A stretch of 6,222 nt of DNA from Clostridia bacterium. Lineage in GTDB: Bacteria; Bacillota; Clostridia; Oscillospirales; CAG-272. A program made the translations under genes and the position numbers. The stretch is from NCBI GenBank assembly GCA_017958845.1, contig JAGDBW010000189.1, forward strand, positions 1 through 6,222. Reading direction: 5' to 3'. The notes below the pieces were generated by a model that worked only from the letters and a program-made list of their open reading frames with translations, had not been told where the DNA came from and searched no databases. This document shows, piece by piece, positions 1-6,222 of this stretch (its first letter is position 1; every line of letters starts with the position of its first letter).

Positions 1-2541
<2,541 letters not shown>

Positions 2542-2548
2542 CGGAGCC

Positions 2549-2581
2549 TTCGGTTGCCCCGCTTTCGTCGGGGCAACCGAA
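2549..2581 (+). terminator. Strong hairpin just after rpoC stop, without a U-tract
   Basis: A perfect 12-bp inverted repeat pairs 2549-2560 with 2570-2581. One more G-C pair inside leaves a 7-base loop. It begins eight bases after the rpoC stop, the usual place for an operon-end hairpin. On the + strand it is followed by AAAAACCCC rather than a run of T, so it does not meet the definition of a standard intrinsic terminator. It may be a U-less terminator, a stabiliser of the rpoC mRNA 3' end, or a partial terminator ahead of the rpsL promoter. The stem is seen directly; termination is inferred. Confidence 0.55.
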
Positions 2582-2626
2582 AAACCCCGTCCCATCCTAT
2601 GTATTTTCAGCGTTTCATCCATTGAT

Positions 2627-2675
2627 AAAACTTGACAAGCCGCTGTTTCGGTGATATAATAAAATGTCAAGTTTT
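2627..2675. repeat. Perfect 11-bp inverted repeat flanking the rpsL promoter (candidate operator)
   Basis: AAAACTTGACA at 2627-2637 is repeated in reverse complement as TGTCAAGTTTT at 2665-2675, with 27 bases between. The left arm contains the whole -35 box and the right arm covers the expected transcription start, so the two arms bracket the promoter. The left arm lies upstream of the start, so transcripts made here would contain no hairpin. That favours a DNA-level role, such as two half-sites for a repressor. A transcript reading through from rpoC could pair the arms. No regulator is identifiable from the sequence. Confidence 0.55.
2632..2660 (+). promoter_or_regulatory. Consensus sigma-A-type promoter for rpsL and downstream genes
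   Basis: The -35 box TTGACA (2632-2637) and the -10 box TATAAT (2655-2660) match the housekeeping consensus at all 12 positions and are separated by the optimal 17 bp. The -10 also carries the TGn extension (2652-2654). Transcription would start about 2666-2669, giving a leader of roughly 95 bases before rpsL. Such a perfect promoter fits a highly expressed ribosomal protein operon and lets the str genes be transcribed independently of rpoBC. Confidence 0.9.
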
Positions 2676-2677
2676 GC

Positions 2678-2720
2678 GGGCCAACAGCCCTCGATCGCTG
2701 TTTCGTCGCCGACAGGCGAC
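2678..2720 (+). other. Short hairpins in the rpsL 5' leader
   Basis: Two small GC stems lie between the predicted start and the rpsL ribosome binding site. GGGC (2678-2681) pairs with GCCC (2687-2690) around a 5-base loop, and GTCGCC (2705-2710) pairs with GGCGAC (2715-2720) around the loop GACA. The rest, 2721-2748, is AT-rich and looks unstructured, leaving the ribosome binding site open. The stems may stabilise the leader or take part in control; no known riboswitch or leader motif is recognised. Confidence 0.35.
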
Positions 2721-2761
2721 CGACAGATAAACATTGCAATTTATAAAGAAGGAGGAAACAA

Positions 2762-3175
2762 ATGCCAACGTTCAACCAGCTCGTGAAAAACGGCCGCGCC
2801 AAAGTGACCTACAAGTCCAAAGCGCCTGTGCTCCAAAAGGGCGTCAACACCCTCAAGAACACGACCGTTGACCAGAGCGCGCCCCAAAACCGCGGCGTCT
2901 GCACCAAAGTCACCACGACGAGCCCCAAAAAGCCGAACTCCGCCATGCGCAAGATCGCGAGAGTCCGACTGACCAACGGCATGGAGGCGACCACCTACAT
3001 TCCGGGTATCGGTCACAACCTGCAGGAGCACTCGGTCGTTCTGATTCGCGGCGGACGTGTACGCGACCTGCCCGGCGTGCGGTACCACATCATCCGCGGT
3101 ACGCTCGACGCTCAGGGAGTCGCCAACCGCAAGCAGGGACGTTCCAAGTACGGCGTCAAACGCCCGAAAAAGTAA
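2762..3175 (+). CDS. rpsL: 30S ribosomal protein S12
   Basis: S12 sits at the decoding centre of the small ribosomal subunit and helps check codon-anticodon pairing. The 137-residue product has the family hallmarks: [12 protein letters not shown] at the start, [21 protein letters not shown] at 54-64, the run [26 protein letters not shown], and the tail [14 protein letters not shown] roughly 13-residue insertion after position 26 relative to E. coli is typical of Gram-positive S12. The ATG follows AAGGAGG (2749-2755) by 6 bases, and the gene ends in tandem stops TAATAA. Lys 56 (E. coli Lys 43 counting Met) is kept, but the second streptomycin-related lysine, E. coli Lys 88, is Arg 101 in [13 protein letters not shown]. 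The adjacent Asp 102, the RimO methylthiolation site in E. coli, is present. The gene is preceded by its own strong promoter. Confidence 0.98.
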   Translation: MPTFNQLVKNGRAKVTYKSKAPVLQKGVNTLKNTTVDQSAPQNRGVCTKVTTTSPKKPNSAMRKIARVRLTNGMEATTYIPGIGHNLQEHSVVLIRGGRVRDLPGVRYHIIRGTLDAQGVANRKQGRSKYGVKRPKK

Positions 3176-3195
3176 TAACCGCAGCAGGTTATTGC
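3172..3195 (+). other. Hairpin overlapping the rpsL stop codon
   Basis: AATAACC (3174-3180) pairs with GGTTATT (3187-3193) around the loop GCAGCA, and a U-G and a G-C pair extend the stem to 9 bp at 3172-3195. The stem takes in the rpsL stop codon. The bases that follow (GTTGTGCCG) are not a U-tract, so a strong terminator is unlikely. It could be a weak attenuator between rpsL and rpsG, a processing site, or part of a translational control region. Confidence 0.35.
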
Positions 3196-3211
3196 GTTGT
3201 GCCGTCAAACC

Positions 3212-3240
3212 TTTATAATTGTAAATGCTTATTTTATAAT
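3212..3240 (+). promoter_or_regulatory. Possible second promoter, upstream of rpsG-fusA-tuf
   Basis: The box TATAAT (3235-3240) is a perfect -10 with TTTATA (3212-3217, four of six matches to TTGACA) 17 bp upstream. It would start transcription near 3247 and give rpsG a leader of about 90 bases. A second perfect TATAAT at 3214-3219 has only a poor -35 (TTGCGT, 3192-3197). The -35 is weak and AT-rich DNA produces TATAAT easily, so this is suggestive only. Confidence 0.45.
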
Positions 3241-3242
3241 TG
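3212..3242. repeat. 10-bp direct repeat TTTATAATTG, two copies 21 bp apart
   Basis: TTTATAATTG occurs at 3212-3221 and again at 3233-3242. The 21-bp offset is two turns of B-DNA, so both copies face the same side of the helix. Each contains TATAAT. The element lies in an AT-rich island inside otherwise GC-rich DNA. It may be a duplicated -10 region or paired protein-binding sites; chance is possible given the AT-rich composition. Confidence 0.5.
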
Positions 3243-3250
3243 AACGAGAT

Positions 3251-3288
3251 GACGCGCACTTACGGCAGCGTCGGGCTCCCTTGAGCTT
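3251..3288 (+). other. Two adjoining hairpins in the rpsG leader
   Basis: GACGC (3251-3255) pairs with GCGTC (3268-3272). Directly next to it GGGCTC (3273-3278) pairs with GAGCTT (3283-3288), with two G-U pairs and a 4-base loop. The two stems could stack end to end. In E. coli, S7 represses its own operon by binding the rpsL-rpsG intergenic mRNA; this leader occupies the equivalent place, so a similar role is possible. No specific resemblance to the E. coli site was established. Confidence 0.3.
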
Positions 3289-3323
3289 AACGCGGCCGAG
3301 TACCGATGATTTCAATATCAATG

Positions 3324-3330
3324 AAGGAGG
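3324..3330 (+). promoter_or_regulatory. Ribosome binding site that fixes the rpsG GTG start
   Basis: AAGGAGG matches the anti-Shine-Dalgarno sequence fully and sits 8 bases before GTG 3339. In-frame ATG codons at 3306 and 3321 are upstream of or overlapping this site and would place it inside the gene, so it selects the GTG. Confidence 0.9.
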
Positions 3331-3338
3331 GAAGTACA

Positions 3339-3809
3339 GTGCCAAGAAGAGGTCAGATTTCCAAGAGAGAAGTTCTGCCGGATCCGATCTACAACTCGCA
3401 GCTGGTCACCAAACTGATCAACAACGTGATGTATGACGGCAAAAAAGGCGTCGCGCAAAAGATCGTGTACGACGCGTTTGCCGAGATCGAAGCCAAACTC
3501 GGCGAAAACGCGCTGGACGTGTTCCAGGCGGCTCTCGAAAACGTCATGCCCGTACTCGAGGTCAAAGCCCGCCGCGTCGGCGGTTCCAACTACCAGGTCC
3601 CCATGGAAGTGCGCGCCGAGCGCCGCCTGACGCTGGGTCTGCGTTGGATCACCAACTACGCGCGCAGCAGAGGCGAAAAGACCATGTCCGCGAGACTGGC
3701 TGCAGAGATCATGGACGCCAAGGCAGGCACCGGCGGCGCTTTCAAAAAGAAAGAAGATACGCACCGCATGGCCGAAGCCAACAAGGCGTTCTCGCATTTC
3801 AAATTCTGA
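3339..3809 (+). CDS. rpsG: 30S ribosomal protein S7 (GTG start)
   Basis: S7 binds the 3' major domain of 16S rRNA, nucleates assembly of the 30S head and lines the E-site/mRNA exit channel. The 156-residue product matches the usual bacterial length. It starts [20 protein letters not shown], continues with [12 protein letters not shown], has the central [21 protein letters not shown] motif in slightly varied form, then [14 protein letters not shown] and the C-terminal KKREDTH-like [16 protein letters not shown]. It ends in F where many relatives end in W. Translation begins at GTG 3339, not the in-frame ATG at 3306, because the family N-terminus PRR follows directly and a full AAGGAGG lies 8 bases upstream; the ATG would add 11 unrelated residues. 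The 163-base gap from rpsL is longer than usual and holds a possible promoter and folded leader. fusA follows after 30 bases. Confidence 0.97.
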   Translation: MPRRGQISKREVLPDPIYNSQLVTKLINNVMYDGKKGVAQKIVYDAFAEIEAKLGENALDVFQAALENVMPVLEVKARRVGGSNYQVPMEVRAERRLTLGLRWITNYARSRGEKTMSARLAAEIMDAKAGTGGAFKKKEDTHRMAEANKAFSHFKF

Positions 3810-3839
3810 TACCCATCGTACAAAAATTGAGGAGAAAAT

Positions 3840-5924
3840 ATGCCCAGACAGTATTCTCTCGAAAACACACGCAACATCGGGATCATGGCCCATATCGATG
3901 CCGGAAAGACAACGACTACCGAACGCATCCTGTTCTATACGGGCAAGACGCACAGGATCGGTGAGACGCATGACGGCACCGCTACCATGGACTGGATGGA
4001 GCAAGAACAGGAGCGCGGCATCACCATCACCAGTGCTGCCACAACGTGCTTCTGGCGGGGCAACCGCATCAACATCATCGACACCCCCGGCCACGTGGAC
4101 TTCACCGTAGAAGTCGAGCGCTCCCTGCGCGTCCTCGACGGCTCCGTGACGGTCTTCTGCGCCAAGGGAGGCGTCGAGCCGCAGTCCGAAACTGTCTGGC
4201 ATCAGGCAGACAAGTATCGTGTTCCGCGCATGTGCTACGTCAACAAGATGGACATCACCGGCGCCGATTTTTACCGGGTCGTGGACATGATCCGCGATCG
4301 TCTGCGCGCCAACGCGGTTCCGATCCAGCTGCCGATCGGCAAAGAAGGCGATTTTCGCGGCATCATCGACCTGATGGAGATGAACGCGGACGTCTACTAT
4401 GACGATTTGGGCAAAGATATGCGCGTCGAGGAGATCCCCGCGGATATGCTCGAGCGTGCCCGCGAATATCGTCAGCAGATGGTCGAATCCATTGCCGAAA
4501 CCGATGAAGCGCTCTTTGAAAAATTCTGCAACGAAGAGGAGATCTCCGTTGACGAACTCAAAGTCGCGCTGCGCGCCGCCGTGATCGACAACAAGATCGT
4601 TCCGGTCACCTGCGGCACTTCGTACAAAAACAAAGGTGTCCAAAAACTGCTTGACGCCATCGTCGACTACCTCCCGGCTCCGTGCGACATCCCCGCCATC
4701 CGAGGGACCAACCCCGTCACCGAAGCCGAAGAGGACAGGCATCCGTCCGACAGCGAACCCTTTTCCGCCCTGGCATTCAAGATCATGACCGACCCCTATG
4801 TCGGAAAGTTGTGCTTCTTCCGGGTCTACTCCGGCCACCTCTCCAAGGGTGACACGGCCTACAACCCCATCAAGCGCAAAGAAGAGCGCTTCGGCCGGAT
4901 CCTGCTCATGCACGCCAACGACCGTTCGGACGTCGACGAGGTCTTCTCGGGCGACATCGCGGCCGTGGTCGGCGTCAAGAACACCACCACCGGCGACACG
5001 CTCTGCGACAGATCGCACCCCGTGATCCTCGAATCCATGGAGTTCCCGGAGCCGGTCATCCGCGTGGCGATCGAGCCCAAGACCAAGGCCGGCGAAGAAA
5101 AGATGGGCATCGCCCTGGCCAAGTTGATGGAAGAAGACCCCACCTTCCGCACCTACACGGACGAAGAGACGGGTCAGACCATCATCGCCGGTATGGGCGA
5201 GCTCCATCTGGAGATCATCGTCGACCGTCTGCTGCGTGAGTTCCACGTAGAGGCCAACGTCGGCGCGCCTCAGGTGGCCTACAAAGAGACCATCAAAGCC
5301 AAAGCCGAATCCGATACCAAGTTCGCCCGTCAGTCCGGCGGCAAAGGGCAGTACGGCCACGTCAAGATCCGCATCGAGCCCAACGAACCGGGCGCCGGAT
5401 ACGCTTTTGTCAACGAAGTGGTCGGAGGCGCCATCCCCAAAGAGTATATCCCCGCCGTCGACGCCGGTATCCAGGGCGCCATGCAGTCGGGTATACTCGC
5501 CGGTTACAACGTCGTCGACGTCAAAGTCACGCTCTACGACGGCTCCTATCACGAAGTCGACTCCTCCGAGCTGGCGTTCAAGATCGCCGGATCCATGGCG
5601 TTCAAAGACGCCATGAAAAAGGCCAACCCCACGCTCACCGAGCCGATCATGAAGGTCGTCGTCGTCGTCCCCGACGATTATGTGGGCGACGTCATCGGTG
5701 ACATCACCGCCCGCCGCGGACAGATGACCGGCATGGATGCACAAAACGGCATCCAGACCGTCACGGCGTTCGTCCCGCTGTCCGAGATGTTCGGATACGC
5801 GACGTCGCTGCGCTCCCGCACCCAGGGACGCGGCAGTTACTCCATGGAGCCCAGCCACTTCGCCGAGGTTCCCCAGTCGATCTTTGCCGAGATCGTCAAG
5901 ACTCGCAGCAAGAGAGACGAATAA
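3840..5924 (+). CDS. fusA: Translation elongation factor G (EF-G)
   Basis: EF-G is the cytoplasmic GTPase that moves tRNAs and mRNA through the ribosome after peptide transfer and, with RRF, splits ribosomes for recycling. The 694-residue protein has the normal length and all five domains. GTPase motifs: P-loop AHIDAGKTT (17-25), switch RGITIT (59-64), DTPGH (81-85), NKMD (135-138), and a G5 region CGTSYKNKG (258-266) where E. coli has CGSAFKNKG. Domain II follows ([15 protein letters not shown], about 309-323), then domain III with [13 protein letters not shown] (451-463). Domain IV has GGKGQYGHV (500-508) and its tip His 571 in SYHEVDSSE, equivalent to E. coli His 583. Domain V includes [14 protein letters not shown] (601-614) and [10 protein letters not shown]. 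The start ATG follows GAGGAG (3829-3834) by 5 bases. It appears to be canonical housekeeping EF-G, co-transcribed with rpsG and tuf. I see no change at residues known for fusidic acid resistance. Confidence 0.98.
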   Translation: MPRQYSLENTRNIGIMAHIDAGKTTTTERILFYTGKTHRIGETHDGTATMDWMEQEQERGITITSAATTCFWRGNRINIIDTPGHVDFTVEVERSLRVLDGSVTVFCAKGGVEPQSETVWHQADKYRVPRMCYVNKMDITGADFYRVVDMIRDRLRANAVPIQLPIGKEGDFRGIIDLMEMNADVYYDDLGKDMRVEEIPADMLERAREYRQQMVESIAETDEALFEKFCNEEEISVDELKVALRAAVIDNKIVPVTCGTSYKNKGVQKLLDAIVDYLPAPCDIPAIRGTNPVTEAEEDRHPSDSEPFSALAFKIMTDPYVGKLCFFRVYSGHLSKGDTAYNPIKRKEERFGRILLMHANDRSDVDEVFSGDIAAVVGVKNTTTGDTLCDRSHPVILESMEFPEPVIRVAIEPKTKAGEEKMGIALAKLMEEDPTFRTYTDEETGQTIIAGMGELHLEIIVDRLLREFHVEANVGAPQVAYKETIKAKAESDTKFARQSGGKGQYGHVKIRIEPNEPGAGYAFVNEVVGGAIPKEYIPAVDAGIQGAMQSGILAGYNVVDVKVTLYDGSYHEVDSSELAFKIAGSMAFKDAMKKANPTLTEPIMKVVVVVPDDYVGDVIGDITARRGQMTGMDAQNGIQTVTAFVPLSEMFGYATSLRSRTQGRGSYSMEPSHFAEVPQSIFAEIVKTRSKRDE

Positions 5925-5970
5925 TCACCAAATAATCAATCAATAAACATTTTTGAGGAGGATTTACCCA
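5925..5970 (+). other. fusA-tuf spacer with tuf ribosome binding site
   Basis: This AT-rich 46-base spacer holds no convincing promoter or terminator, consistent with fusA-tuf co-transcription. GAGGAGG (5955-5961) lies 9 bases before the tuf ATG. AATAATCA occurs twice 11 bp apart (5920-5927, overlapping the fusA stop, and 5931-5938); in AT-rich DNA this may be chance. Confidence 0.6.
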
Positions 5971-6222
5971 ATGGCAAAGGAAAAATTCGTAAAAGACAAA
6001 CCCCACGTAAACATTGGTACCATCGGTCACGTTGACCACGGCAAAACCACCCTCACCGCCGCAATCACCAAGGTCCTCGCTCTCAAGGACAAGACCATTC
6101 AGTTCCAGGCCTACGATCAGATCGACAACGCCCCTGAAGAAAAGGCCCGCGGCATCACAATCAACACCCGTCACGTCGAGTACCAGACCCCCAAGCGCCA
6201 CTATGCGCACGTTGACTGCCCC
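5971..6222 (+). CDS. tuf: Translation elongation factor Tu (EF-Tu), 5' part (3' end cut by window)
   Basis: EF-Tu delivers aminoacyl-tRNA to the ribosomal A site as a GTP complex. Only the first 84 codons are present; the frame runs open to the window end, against about 400 residues for the family. The N-terminus [19 protein letters not shown] is typical. The P-loop GHVDHGKTT is at 19-27, the switch I region [10 protein letters not shown] at 56-65, and HVDCP at 80-84 begins the DCPGH G3 motif that continues outside. In the strand after switch I, Arg replaces the usual small residue (NTRHVEY, where E. coli has NTSHVEY). The start ATG is set by GAGGAGG 9 bases upstream. Placement directly after fusA is the classic str-operon order. 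Many bacteria carry two tuf copies; whether this genome does cannot be seen here. Confidence 0.97.
   Translation, partial: MAKEKFVKDKPHVNIGTIGHVDHGKTTLTAAITKVLALKDKTIQFQAYDQIDNAPEEKARGITINTRHVEYQTPKRHYAHVDCP

Noticed and set aside
2642..2670. Divergent promoter on the - strand using the TTGACA in the right arm of the inverted repeat.
   Set aside because: No -10-like sequence lies at 16-18 bp on the - strand, and no leftward gene follows.
2641..2705. Direct repeat CGCTGTTTCG at 2641-2650 and 2696-2705.
   Set aside because: Only 10 bases, one copy inside the promoter spacer, with no spacing or structural logic; likely chance.
2741..3259. A 172-codon - strand open frame opposite rpsL.
   Set aside because: Explained by rpsL codon bias; no recognisable protein and no credible ribosome site.
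3306..3338. Upstream in-frame ATG start for rpsG adding 11 residues.
   Set aside because: The extension is not part of S7, and the AAGGAGG ribosome site lies inside it; GTG 3339 gives the standard N-terminus and length.
3197..3436. A 79-codon + strand open frame covering the rpsL-rpsG gap.
   Set aside because: It overlaps the rpsG start in another frame, has no good ribosome site and no recognisable product.
3318..5858. A continuous 846-codon open frame on the - strand opposite rpsG and fusA.
   Set aside because: It is in codon-for-codon register with the two sense genes, so antisense stops arise only from sense TTA, CTA or TCA codons, which these highly expressed GC-rich genes avoid. Its product is rich in D, G, V and H with no recognisable domain, and it spans two conserved genes. 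It is a codon-bias shadow.

Overview
This is an ordinary chromosomal housekeeping segment. It carries the end of the RNA polymerase beta-prime gene followed by the 'str' cluster, all on the + strand: rpoC (3' part, 1-2541), rpsL (2762-3175), rpsG (3339-3809), fusA (3840-5924) and tuf (5' part, 5971 to the window end). The products are the large catalytic RNA polymerase subunit, ribosomal proteins S12 and S7, and elongation factors EF-G and EF-Tu. I see no mobile element, CRISPR array, tRNA, rRNA or defence-type gene, and no new multi-gene system.

The organism is probably a GC-rich member of Bacillota, most likely class Clostridia; this is an inference. S12 has the roughly 13-residue N-terminal insertion typical of Gram-positive S12. 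About 846 codons of beta-prime remain from a point near E. coli residue 362, which gives a protein of about 1,200 residues without the large trigger-loop insertion of proteobacteria. Shine-Dalgarno sequences are strong (AAGGAGG, GAGGAGG). Coding regions favour codons ending in C or G, while the intergenic stretches are AT-rich. I cannot name a genus from this.

Layout: rpoC ends in a strong GC-rich hairpin that lacks a U-tract. The 220-base rpoC-rpsL gap has a consensus promoter (TTGACA, 17 bp, TGATATAAT) inside a perfect 11-bp inverted repeat, then a structured leader for rpsL. The small L7Ae-like gene (ybxF/rplGB) found here in Bacillus is absent. The 163-base rpsL-rpsG gap has a hairpin overlapping the rpsL stop, a 10-bp direct repeat carrying two TATAAT boxes 21 bp apart (a possible second promoter), and a folded leader. 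rpsG, fusA and tuf then follow closely with 30- and 46-base gaps and look co-transcribed.

The genes share a role in making and running the transcription and translation machinery. The points most worth a second look are residue-level changes in very conserved places: Arg instead of Lys at the streptomycin-resistance position of S12 (E. coli position 88), several changes at the N-terminal hinge of the polymerase bridge helix, and Pro in place of Ala just after the catalytic NADFDGDQM motif. The promoter-flanking inverted repeat is the main regulatory candidate.
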